7,380 bases of DNA from CANKHA01 sp034668825 (GCA_034668825.1 JAXDOR010000042.1:1-7380), one strand, 5' to 3'. Shown: positions 1 through 5,043, counted from the stretch's first letter. Numbers and translations are program-made. The notes: generated from the sequence alone by a model not told the origin.

Positions 1-135
1 CAATACCGCCACTACCACGCAGACGATGGCGACCGCGACGATCACGGCAATGGGCACGACGACGCTGAGGCGGCCACGATCCCAGATCGTGTCCTTGTGT
101 TCCTCGCCGAATCGGGTTTGACCCTCGGCTGACAC
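1..135 (-). CDS. N-terminus of an unrecognised membrane-anchored protein (partial)
   Basis: Reading leftward from a GTG at 135-133, 45 codons stay open to the window edge. The product begins with about 23 polar residues (MSAEGQTRFGEEH..., including TIWDRGR) and then an uninterrupted hydrophobic stretch rich in Val, Ile and Ala from about residue 24 to 45, which reads as a transmembrane helix with the N-terminus probably inside. A run of six G (147-142 on the minus strand) sits 6 bases before the GTG as a weak ribosome site. The frame is open upstream to about 250 but has no ATG, GTG or TTG there, so this GTG is the only usable start seen. The ATG at 149-147 is in another frame and closes after about 36 codons. 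I do not recognise the family. The gene is divergent from cinA and could share its upstream control region. Confidence 0.5.
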   Translation of the reverse strand, partial: MSAEGQTRFGEEHKDTIWDRGRLSVVVPIAVIVAVAIVCVVVAVL

Positions 136-252
136 GTCCTGCCCCCCATCACTTGGCCTTCTGGGACCACCAGCGATCCTAGGGAGGAAACGTTGCCAAT
201 CGCTTGCCGGCGCCGGGTTACGGGCCGGAAACCCTTTTTTTACCTAGCGCCC

Positions 253-267
253 TTAACCAAAGGTTAA
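253..267. promoter_or_regulatory. CtrA-type binding box TTAA-N7-TTAA
   Basis: TTAACC (253-258), AAA, GGTTAA (262-267) form a perfect palindrome. It also fits exactly the full CtrA consensus TTAA-N7-TTAA known from alphaproteobacteria. It lies between two divergent genes, 118 bases before the GTG at 135 and 112 bases before the ATG at 380, so it could act on either. The match is seen in the sequence; CtrA binding is inference, and a different palindrome-binding regulator is possible. Confidence 0.5.
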
Positions 268-276
268 ATATGGATG

Positions 277-350
277 GCGGTGGCCCGCACGCGGATCACT
301 TGATGCCACCGCACCCGCGGTGGCAGGGTAGGACCATCTTGACCGCCACC
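277..350 (+). promoter_or_regulatory. competing inverted repeats upstream of cinA
   Basis: Four short segments are mutually complementary: A GCGGTGGC (277-284), B GCCACCGC (305-312), C GCGGTGGC (317-324) and D GCCACC (345-350). B and C, with one extra pair, make a perfect 9-bp stem (304-312 with 317-325) and a 4-base loop. Alternatively A can pair with B (20-base loop) while C pairs with D (20-base loop). This is the 1:2/3:4 versus 2:3 layout of attenuators. No T-run follows, so an intrinsic terminator is not supported. Translational control, a protein-binding palindrome or a DNA-level role remain open. The transcription start is unknown, so it is unproven that all four segments are transcribed. 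Confidence 0.4.
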
Positions 351-379
351 TTGCTCCACCAGCTTCCAGCCGAGACGTG

Positions 380-1153
380 ATGAATGTGAGCAGCGCGTCC
401 GCCGAGGGGATTGTCACCGCCGGGCTCCTCGTCATCGGCGACGAGATCCTGTCGGGCCGTACCAAAGATAAGAACATCGGCTATGTCGCCGACTACCTCG
501 CCGCCATCGGCATCGATTTGCGGGAAGTTCGCGTGGTCGCCGACCAGGAGGCCGCGATCGTCGAGGCGTTAAGCGCCTTGCGGCGGCAATACAGCTACGT
601 CTTTACCACCGGCGGGATCGGGCCGACCCACGATGACATCACCGCCGATAGCGTCGCCAAGGCATTTGGCGTCGCCATCGACTACGACCCGCGCGCCCTG
701 GAAATCCTGCGCGAACGTTTCGCCAAGAGCGGGACGCACATGAATGAGGCGCGCATGCGCATGGCGCGTATCCCTAAAGGCGCCGAGCTCGTGCTCAACA
801 AGATATCCAGCGCGCCGGGATTCTGGATCGGCAATGTCATCGTGATGGCGGGAGTTCCCGCCATCATGCAGGCGATGCTCGACGACGCCGCGCCCAAACT
901 CAAGACCGGCGTGAAAATGCTGTCGGAGACGGTGCGCGCCGATACCCGCGAGGGCGACATCGGTAGCGAGTTGGGCGAAGTCGCCAAGGCGCATCCGCAG
1001 GTGTCGATTGGGAGCTACCCGTTCTTTGACGAAAAATTCGGGCCCAATACCAATGTCGTGATCCGCGCGCGCGATCCCACGCAACTGGCGGCGGCGAAGG
1101 CGGCGGTCGAAGCGATGCTGGTGCAGGTGAAGGCGCGCGGAGGCCAGCGATGA
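380..1153 (+). CDS. CinA-like molybdopterin-binding (MoaB/MogA fold) domain protein
   Basis: The 257-residue product is a stand-alone competence/damage-inducible protein A (COG1058) domain. It has the MoaB/MogA-type fold but lacks the C-terminal nicotinamide-nucleotide amidase domain of full CinA, which is usual for the short alphaproteobacterial form. Visible family motifs are GDEILSG (20-26), TTGGIGPTHDD (76-86, the ligand-binding loop), APGFW (145-149), MAGVP (156-160) and SYPFF (212-216). It is probably cytosolic. The physiological substrate of these short forms is not settled: nucleotide or pterin binding is implied by the fold, and eukaryotic relatives occur in FAD synthetase. The frame also has a GTG at 377 just before the ATG at 380; the ATG was chosen because no ribosome site favours the GTG. 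The stop overlaps the gpt start (ATGA), implying translational coupling. Confidence 0.9.
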   Translation: MNVSSASAEGIVTAGLLVIGDEILSGRTKDKNIGYVADYLAAIGIDLREVRVVADQEAAIVEALSALRRQYSYVFTTGGIGPTHDDITADSVAKAFGVAIDYDPRALEILRERFAKSGTHMNEARMRMARIPKGAELVLNKISSAPGFWIGNVIVMAGVPAIMQAMLDDAAPKLKTGVKMLSETVRADTREGDIGSELGEVAKAHPQVSIGSYPFFDEKFGPNTNVVIRARDPTQLAAAKAAVEAMLVQVKARGGQR

Positions 1154-1659
1154 GCGACACGCCGCAGGCACAAAAACCGTTTCCGGTCTCCTGGGATCAA
1201 TTCCACCGCGACGCGCGCGCGCTGGCCTGGCGCCTTTCCGATCAGGGGCCGTTCGAGGCTATCGTATGCATCACCCGGGGCGGGCTGGTGCCGGCGGCGA
1301 TTGTCGCGCGCGAGCTCAATATCCGGATTATCGAAACCATATGCGTGTCGAGTTATTCCGGTCCCGGCAGTCAGGCCGAGTTGAAGGTGTTGAAGACTGT
1401 CGCCGATTCCATCCTGAAAATCGCGGGCGGCGGCGGCAAAGGCATTTTGATTGTCGATGACCTCGTCGATACCGGGCAAACCGCCAAAGTGGTGCGCGAG
1501 GTGCTGCCGCGCGCGCATTTCGCCGCGGTCTATGCCAAGCCGATGGGCCGGCCGCTAGTGGATACGTTCATTACCGAAGTGTCACAGGACACCTGGATCC
1601 ATTTCCCTTGGGATACGGGCTTAGCCTTCCTGCCGCCGATCCGGGAAGGCGGGGCGTGA
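1150..1659 (+). CDS. gpt: xanthine(-guanine) phosphoribosyltransferase
   Basis: This 169-residue purine-salvage enzyme transfers ribose 5-phosphate from PRPP to xanthine or guanine (and less well hypoxanthine), giving XMP or GMP. It is a type I phosphoribosyltransferase. The PRPP loop ILIVDDLVDTGQT is at 99-111, the RGG of the pyrophosphate-binding region at 43-45, and the base-binding C-terminal stretch with TWIHFPWD at 148-155. Those features, the YAKPMGRPLVDTF stretch (128-140) and the length fit the Gpt family rather than Hpt or Apt. GGAGG at 1139-1143 lies 6 bases before the ATG, and the start overlaps the cinA-like stop by 4 bases. The two genes are very probably one transcription unit. 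No clear intrinsic terminator was found after the stop; the only nearby hairpin is a 5-bp stem around TTTCGAA without a T-run. Confidence 0.93.
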   Translation: MSDTPQAQKPFPVSWDQFHRDARALAWRLSDQGPFEAIVCITRGGLVPAAIVARELNIRIIETICVSSYSGPGSQAELKVLKTVADSILKIAGGGGKGILIVDDLVDTGQTAKVVREVLPRAHFAAVYAKPMGRPLVDTFITEVSQDTWIHFPWDTGLAFLPPIREGGA

Positions 1660-1700
1660 CCGTTTCTGCTTTCGAAGCACTGCAAAAGAATCCATTATTG

Positions 1701-1730
1701 TTGTCGTTCTGGGTGATACGTTAAGCTATA
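1701..1730 (+). promoter_or_regulatory. weak sigma70-like promoter candidate for the acyltransferase gene
   Basis: TTGTCG (1701-1706) and GCTATA (1725-1730) are spaced 18 bases apart in the AT-richer gap between gpt and the acyltransferase gene; CTATAA one base later is an alternative -10. This is a consensus-style guess only. The change of base composition here at least argues for an independent transcript. Confidence 0.25.
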
Positions 1731-1777
1731 AGAGGGGCATGCTCCGTTGCTGGCTGCTATGATCGCTGCCACCGAGG

Positions 1778-1796
1778 ACGAAGCCGCTAGCTTCGT
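1778..1796 (+). repeat. perfect 7-bp inverted repeat before the acyltransferase start
   Basis: ACGAAGC (1778-1784) and GCTTCGT (1790-1796) are perfect complements around the 5-base loop CGCTA. An AT-rich stretch with TTTT at 1808-1811 follows, but not directly, so this is not a textbook terminator. It lies 37 bases before the likely ribosome site and could be a leader hairpin or an operator. Confidence 0.4.
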
Positions 1797-1833
1797 AAGG
1801 ACTTATATTTTCCCTAAGAATGCCGGACCTTAC

Positions 1834-1840
1834 AAAGGAG
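1834..1840 (+). promoter_or_regulatory. ribosome binding site deciding the acyltransferase start
   Basis: AAAGGAG at 1834-1840 is a strong Shine-Dalgarno match 9 bases before the GTG at 1850. It lies inside the longer reading frame that opens at the ATG at 1820. That ATG has only an AAGGA 18 bases upstream, too far away. The site therefore favours GTG 1850. Confidence 0.6.
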
Positions 1841-1849
1841 CTTAAAGCC

Positions 1850-3043
1850 GTGAGTGTGCTAGAAGGTCAAAGCCCGGTAAGGCGTACTGACGGCACGATG
1901 CTCCCGGCCTTAACCAGCCTTCGGTTCTTCGCCGCTCTTTCTATTGTCGTGCATCACGTCAAGGGTCTATTTCTTCCGGCGGATTTCTTCCCAGCAATCA
2001 GCTTCGGACGAGCGGTTTCTTTCTTTTTCGTACTTTCCGGCTTCATCCTGGTTCATGTTTATCCGTCTCTGCCTACTGGACGCGATGTAGCCCGTTTTCT
2101 TGTTTCGCGCGCGGCTAGACTCTGGCCCGCTCATCTCTTCGGGCTTCTGCTGGTTCTAGTCTTTTTACACCATGACGCGCCCCTTAACACGCCTGGTCCT
2201 TTGCTTGCGAACATCTTTCTGATTCATGCGTGGATACCGATTACGGAATACTTCTTCGGCTACAACGGGCCAAGTTGGACGATCTCAACGGAACTTGGTT
2301 TTTATCTTCTGTTTCCGCTGCTGATTTATCGCTTTGACACGACGTGGTGGTGGAAGTTGATGCTTTCCGCCGCGTCCCTGGTTGCGCTTGTAGCCCTCGC
2401 TACTTACTGGGACATGCCTACGTTCCCGCCGCCGCCAGGAGAGCCTACGCGGCTCGCTTTCATTTACATGAGTCCCCTTGGCCGCTTGTTCGAGTTCGTT
2501 CTCGGCATGACTGCGGCATTGTTCTGGCGCCGCGCGCCTCGTGTCAATTGGCTAGGAACTGCCGGATGGACTGTCATAGAGATTGCGGCATTCGCGGTCC
2601 TGGCAGCGCAGCTTTGGTACGTGCCTTGGATGTATATGCAATTTTACTTCAGCCCGCTAACGCTCATGCGGGAGTGGCCCGACCATGCGGGAGGCTGTTT
2701 TAGCTTTGTCGTAGTGGTGTTTGTGATGGCAAGCTCACGCGGTCTGATCGCAAGGATGTTGTCCTTTCCTGTTTTTGTTCTACTAGGTGAGGCGTCGTAC
2801 GCAGTCTACATTTTGCATCAGGTGCTCAGCCGGATTTATGCCCAGTACTTCCACGCCGCGCTACAGTTGCCCTATTGGGCCGGGCTGCCGCTCTATCTTG
2901 CGGCGCTGATCGGCCTGTCGATCGCAACCTTTTATTGGATTGAAAATCCGATCAGACGATGGGCTAAGGGGCTCGTATCCGCACGTCAGCGCGCACCTAT
3001 TAATGCTTGTGACGCGCGTGGTGACGCGGTAGTGACGCCGTGA
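1850..3043 (+). CDS. acyltransferase-3 family integral membrane protein (OafA-like)
   Basis: The product (397 residues from GTG 1850; 407 if ATG 1820 is used) is a polytopic inner-membrane protein with about ten hydrophobic segments. Family marks are the R25-x9-H35 motif at the start of the first helix, FFFVLSGF (58-65), RAARLWPAH (87-95), SWTISTELGFYLLFP (142-156), LGEASYAVYILHQ (312-324) and the closing ENPIRRW (365-371). Such enzymes O-acylate cell-surface carbohydrates such as O-antigen, exopolysaccharide or Nod-factor-type sugars; the substrate cannot be told here. The gene stands alone without glycan-synthesis neighbours. GC is visibly low: 31 of 60 bases at 1921-1980 and 25 of 60 at 2281-2340, against 38 of 60 at 661-720 in cinA, which suggests horizontal acquisition. 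The last codons lie in a GTGACGC repeat and the stop is one base before a tRNA gene, so the natural C-terminus may have been altered. Confidence 0.88.
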   Translation: MSVLEGQSPVRRTDGTMLPALTSLRFFAALSIVVHHVKGLFLPADFFPAISFGRAVSFFFVLSGFILVHVYPSLPTGRDVARFLVSRAARLWPAHLFGLLLVLVFLHHDAPLNTPGPLLANIFLIHAWIPITEYFFGYNGPSWTISTELGFYLLFPLLIYRFDTTWWWKLMLSAASLVALVALATYWDMPTFPPPPGEPTRLAFIYMSPLGRLFEFVLGMTAALFWRRAPRVNWLGTAGWTVIEIAAFAVLAAQLWYVPWMYMQFYFSPLTLMREWPDHAGGCFSFVVVVFVMASSRGLIARMLSFPVFVLLGEASYAVYILHQVLSRIYAQYFHAALQLPYWAGLPLYLAALIGLSIATFYWIENPIRRWAKGLVSARQRAPINACDARGDAVVTP

Positions 3044-3057
3044 CGCGGACGTGACGG
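3009..3057 (+). repeat. five GTGACG(C) copies at the acyltransferase/tRNA junction
   Basis: GTGACGC occurs at 3009-3015, 3021-3027, 3032-3038 and 3040-3046, and GTGACGG at 3051-3057. Spacings are 12, 11, 8 and 11 bases. The fourth copy contains the acyltransferase stop codon and the first bases of the tRNA; the fifth is inside the tRNA acceptor/D-arm region. This looks like slippage or recombination scarring seeded by the tRNA 5' end, though its cause is inferred. Confidence 0.55.
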
Positions 3058-3132
3058 AACTGGTAGACGTAGCAGACTTAAAATTTGCAGTGCCTAAAGC
3101 ACATCCGGGTTCGAGTCCCGGCGTCCGCACCA
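3045..3132 (+). tRNA. tRNA-Leu (anticodon UAA), intact, CCA encoded
   Basis: All arms fold. The acceptor is GCGGACG (3045-3051) with CGTCCGC (3122-3128), followed by A3129 and an encoded CCA (3130-3132). The D stem is ACG (3054-3056) with CGT (3068-3070) and a GG-containing loop. The anticodon stem is GCAGA (3072-3076) with TTTGC (3084-3088), including one G-U pair, and anticodon TAA at 3079-3081. The class II variable arm is GTGC (3090-3093) with GCAC (3099-3102). The T arm is CCGGG (3105-3109), loop TTCGAGT, CCCGG (3117-3121). The long variable arm and anticodon identify it as leucine, reading UUA and probably UUG. It starts one base after the acyltransferase stop, so any promoter must lie inside that coding region. 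Confidence 0.93.
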
Positions 3133-3197
3133 AAGGCGAGGACTTAAAATCCCCTGAGAGAAACCTCGTGTGGGTTCGAGTCCCACCGCCCGCACCA
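3133..3197 (+). pseudogene. 3' fragment of a second tRNA-Leu(UAA), 5' acceptor and D arm lost
   Basis: Directly after the intact tRNA comes a piece that reads as a tRNA-Leu from the end of the D arm onward. The anticodon loop CTTAAAA (3143-3149) again has anticodon TAA, in a stem with one mismatch (GAGGA with TCCCC). A variable arm with GAG/CTC (3156-3158, 3165-3167) follows, then T arm GTGGG (3170-3174) with CCCAC (3182-3186), acceptor 3' strand CGCCCGC (3187-3193), A, and CCA (3195-3197). No matching 5' acceptor GCGGGCG or D arm exists in the window. It differs from its intact neighbour in the anticodon stem, variable arm, T stem and acceptor, so it is not a plain copy. It cannot make a tRNA by itself. 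It is probably the remains of the original tRNA gene of this locus. Confidence 0.85.
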
Positions 3198-3202
3198 TCT
3201 AT

Positions 3203-3225
3203 TAGTTCGTGCGCCGATAGTTCGT
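3203..3225 (+). repeat. 8-base direct repeat TAGTTCGT upstream of msrB
   Basis: TAGTTCGT occurs at 3203-3210 and again at 3218-3225, a 15-base period, between the tRNA fragment and the msrB ribosome site. It could be a tandem operator or a short duplication left by rearrangement at the tRNA. No regulator is suggested by the sequence. Confidence 0.4.
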
Positions 3226-3249
3226 AGCTTTGGTTGATTAGGAGCGATC

Positions 3250-3651
3250 ATGGAGCAGAAGCAATTCCCGGTCAGTTACTCGGACGCGGAATGGCGGCAG
3301 AAATTGACGCCGGAACAATATCAAGTCATGCGCGGGCACGGCACCGAAGCGCCGGGCAGTTGCGCGCTGAATTTCGAGAAACGCGCCGGTACATTTTCCT
3401 GCGCCGGGTGCGAGCAGCCGCTGTTCGTGTCGAAGAAGAAGTTCGAGAGCGGCACCGGCTGGCCGAGCTTCAACGATCCGGAACCAGGTTCTGTCGAGAA
3501 CACGGTAGACCGAAGCCACGGCATGACCCGCACCGAGGTGCATTGCAGCCGTTGCGGCAGCCACCTCGGCCACGTCTTTCCCGACGGACCGCCGCCGACG
3601 CACCTACGTTATTGCATCAACGGTGTCGCCTTGAATTTCCGGCCGGACTGA
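3250..3651 (+). CDS. msrB: peptide-methionine (R)-S-oxide reductase MsrB
   Basis: This 133-residue cytosolic repair enzyme reduces the R form of methionine sulfoxide in proteins, normally recycled by thioredoxin. Zinc-binding CxxC pairs are at C51/C54 and C99/C102, and the catalytic Cys is C122 in RYCINGVALNF. The usual resolving-Cys site (SGCGWPSF in 2-Cys MsrBs) reads SGTGWPSF here, with Thr at 69. C38 in GSCAL is the obvious alternative resolving Cys, as in the MsrB subclass that uses an upstream N-terminal cysteine. Length is normal for a stand-alone MsrB, and no MsrA domain is fused or adjacent. AGGAG at 3240-3244 sits 5 bases before the ATG. The next gene starts 30 bases after the stop, so co-transcription is possible. 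Confidence 0.95.
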   Translation: MEQKQFPVSYSDAEWRQKLTPEQYQVMRGHGTEAPGSCALNFEKRAGTFSCAGCEQPLFVSKKKFESGTGWPSFNDPEPGSVENTVDRSHGMTRTEVHCSRCGSHLGHVFPDGPPPTHLRYCINGVALNFRPD

Positions 3652-3681
3652 GAAACGTCAGTTCGCGCATAAGGTAGAAGC

Positions 3682-4653
3682 ATGAAGAAGCGTCACGCGC
3701 TGGCAGCCGCTCTCGTGTTTTTGGCGTCCACGATTAGCGCCGGCGCACAGGCGCAGAGCTATCCCGATCACCCCATCACTCTCGTTGTTCCTTATGCGGC
3801 GGGTGGCGGGAACGATGTGCTGGCGCGGCTTGTCGCCGAGAGGATGAGCAAGAGCCTGGGCCAGCAGATCGTGATTGAGAATCGCGGCGGTGCCGGCGGC
3901 ACCATCGCCACGCGACAGGTCGCGAAGAGCGCGCCCGACGGCTATACCTTGCTTATTGCCACAAGCTCGCTCGCTATCAATCCGTCGCTCTATCCAAATA
4001 TCGGCTACGATCCGCGCAAGGACTTCGCGCCCGTCGGCCTCATTGCTTCAAGCTCCAACGTAGTGCTCTTGCATCCTTCCGTTCCGGCAAGCTCTATCGC
4101 CGAGTTGATAGCGTTGGCAAAGGCTAGTCCCGGCAAACTCAACTTCGCCTCGACCGGCAGCGGCAGCAGCGTGCATCTGGCAGCCGAGCTGTTCGCATCG
4201 ATGGCCGGCATCAAGCTCACCCATGTGCCATACCGGGGCAGCGCGCCGGCGCTGACCGATCTTCTTGGCGGTCATGTGGACATCATGTTCGGGACGTTGC
4301 CGCCTTCAGTCGGGCTCGTGCGTCAGGGAAAATTGCGCGCGCTGGCGGTCACCGGCCCCCAACGCTCAAGCGCTCTTCCCGAACTGCCGACGGTGGCGGA
4401 GGCCGGATTGGCCGGCTACGAAGCGGTGTTGCATTACGGACTGGTGGCGGCAGCCGGCACGCCGCCGTCCATTATCGATAAGCTCAATACGGCGCTGCGC
4501 GCGGCGCTTGCGGAAGAAGCTTTGCAGCAACGTTTAGCTGTAGAAGGCGCCGAACCGCTGCCGAGCACGCCGGAGGAATATGCCGCCGACATCGACCGCG
4601 AAGAAATCAAGTGGTCCAAGATCGTGCAGGAATCCGGCGCCAGGGGCGAATAA
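3682..4653 (+). CDS. Bug/TctC-family periplasmic solute-binding protein
   Basis: The 323-residue product has a clear Sec signal peptide: MKKRH, a hydrophobic core, then AQA at 22-24 with likely cleavage before Q25. The mature part starts YPDHPITLVVPY. Bug/TctC motifs are VPYAAGGGNDVLAR (36-49), ENRGGAGG (66-73), PDGYTLL (85-91) and HVPYRGSAPALTDLLGGHVD (181-200). The family binds small carboxylates or related anions in the periplasm for tripartite tricarboxylate transporters, and many members are orphans without their own TctA/TctB membrane partners. No TctA or TctB gene lies in this window, so this one is an orphan here and its ligand is unknown. AAGG at 3671-3674 lies 7 bases before the ATG. 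It could share a transcript with msrB, but no functional link is evident. Confidence 0.92.
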   Translation: MKKRHALAAALVFLASTISAGAQAQSYPDHPITLVVPYAAGGGNDVLARLVAERMSKSLGQQIVIENRGGAGGTIATRQVAKSAPDGYTLLIATSSLAINPSLYPNIGYDPRKDFAPVGLIASSSNVVLLHPSVPASSIAELIALAKASPGKLNFASTGSGSSVHLAAELFASMAGIKLTHVPYRGSAPALTDLLGGHVDIMFGTLPPSVGLVRQGKLRALAVTGPQRSSALPELPTVAEAGLAGYEAVLHYGLVAAAGTPPSIIDKLNTALRAALAEEALQQRLAVEGAEPLPSTPEEYAADIDREEIKWSKIVQESGARGE

Positions 4654-4667
4654 CGGCTCTGATTTCA

Positions 4668-4710
4668 GCTTTCGGCAGCCTTAGTCATAAACACGAGAAA
4701 TCCCGAAAGC
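4668..4710. repeat. 8-bp inverted repeat after the Bug gene
   Basis: GCTTTCGG (4668-4675) and CCGAAAGC (4703-4710) are perfect complements separated by 27 bases, starting 14 bases after the Bug stop codon. The loop is long and no T-run follows. A transcript-end stem protecting the message or a protein site is possible; an intrinsic terminator is not supported. Confidence 0.4.
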
Positions 4711-4777
4711 CGCCATGCCGATGGCTCAAAGCGGCTCTACAGCGGCGTCCATGCTAAGTTACGGAGGCTATGGAAGG

Positions 4778-4807
4778 ATTCGCATTGGCTTGAGATTGCG
4801 AATTTTT
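4778..4807 (+). terminator. candidate Rho-independent terminator for the msrB-Bug transcript
   Basis: ATTCGCA (4778-4784) pairs perfectly with TGCGAAT (4797-4803) around a 12-base loop, and the right arm runs into TTTTT (4803-4807). The stem is short with three GC pairs and lies 125 bases after the Bug stop codon, so termination may be partial. Confidence 0.4.
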
Positions 4808-4813
4808 GCTAAT
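4785..4813 (+). promoter_or_regulatory. weak sigma70-like promoter candidate for the HAMP-array gene
   Basis: TTGGCT (4785-4790) and GCTAAT (4808-4813) are 17 bases apart, each matching four of six consensus bases. The site overlaps the terminator-like hairpin and would give a leader of over 230 bases before the ATG at 5057. Low confidence. Confidence 0.22.
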
Positions 4814-4925
4814 TCGATGGAACTCAATGGCTAGGAAGCTGGTTAAGGACACTAAGCCGTGATCTCATCGCAGAGGCTCGACGGTCCGCCAGCAGTGTTC
4901 GCTCGGCCTTGAGGGGGAATATCAA

Positions 4926-4964
4926 ATGTCATACCGCTCGCTATGGCGAAGCGTCGGAGCGTAG
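4926..4964 (+). CDS. possible 12-codon leader peptide ORF
   Basis: An ATG at 4926 opens MSYRSLWRSVGA followed by TAG at 4962-4964. GAGGGGG (4911-4917) is a Shine-Dalgarno-like run 8 bases upstream. It lies 92 bases before the HAMP-array gene. Three Arg and three Ser codons in twelve are notable but do not prove attenuation. Short ORFs with a chance ribosome site are common, so confidence is low. Confidence 0.2.
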   Translation: MSYRSLWRSVGA

Positions 4965-5002
4965 TGCGAAAGCCCGTTCCGCAGGTGTCGGTTTGTCGCC
5001 GA

Positions 5003-5038
5003 GGCTTAGGCGCGTCTGTCCATAGGCGCGATTAAGCC
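5003..5038 (+). promoter_or_regulatory. hairpin with embedded direct repeats upstream of the HAMP-array gene
   Basis: GGCTTA (5003-5008) pairs with TAAGCC (5033-5038); inside it CGCG (5011-5014) can pair with CGCG (5027-5030) across a small internal mismatch, leaving a 12-base loop. The same stretch carries the direct repeat TAGGCGCG at 5007-5014 and 5023-5030 (16-base period). It ends 5 bases before the ribosome site, so it could be a leader hairpin limiting translation or a two-site operator. Both readings are inference. Confidence 0.35.
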
Positions 5039-5043
5039 AGGCC

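Noticed and set aside
215..241. GGGTT/AACCC hairpin followed by seven T
   Set aside because: It resembles a plus-strand terminator, but the stem is only 5 bp and no plus-strand gene lies upstream in the window, so a role is unsupported.
339..367. TTGACC at 339-344 as a -35 box for cinA
   Set aside because: The base run at the right distance (GCTTCC, 362-367) does not resemble a -10 box, and the start would fall only about ten bases before the ATG.
569..1171. 200-codon minus-strand frame opposite the cinA-like gene
   Set aside because: The plus-strand frame has clear family motifs and a coupled neighbour; the minus frame has an Arg/His-rich composition typical of antisense shadows.
2861..3133. 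90-codon minus-strand frame over the acyltransferase end and tRNA
   Set aside because: It is antisense to a tRNA gene and a coding end. Its start (VRTPGLEPG) is the familiar spurious translation of tRNA T-arm antisense sequence, often mis-annotated as a protein.
3234..3677. 147-codon plus-strand frame overlapping msrB
   Set aside because: It overlaps msrB out of frame, is Arg-rich and lacks any motif; MsrB with its strong ribosome site is the real gene.
4799..4816. CGAATT...AATTCG inverted repeat as an operator
   Set aside because: It overlaps the better-supported terminator hairpin and T-run, and a 6-bp AT-rich palindrome here is weak evidence alone.
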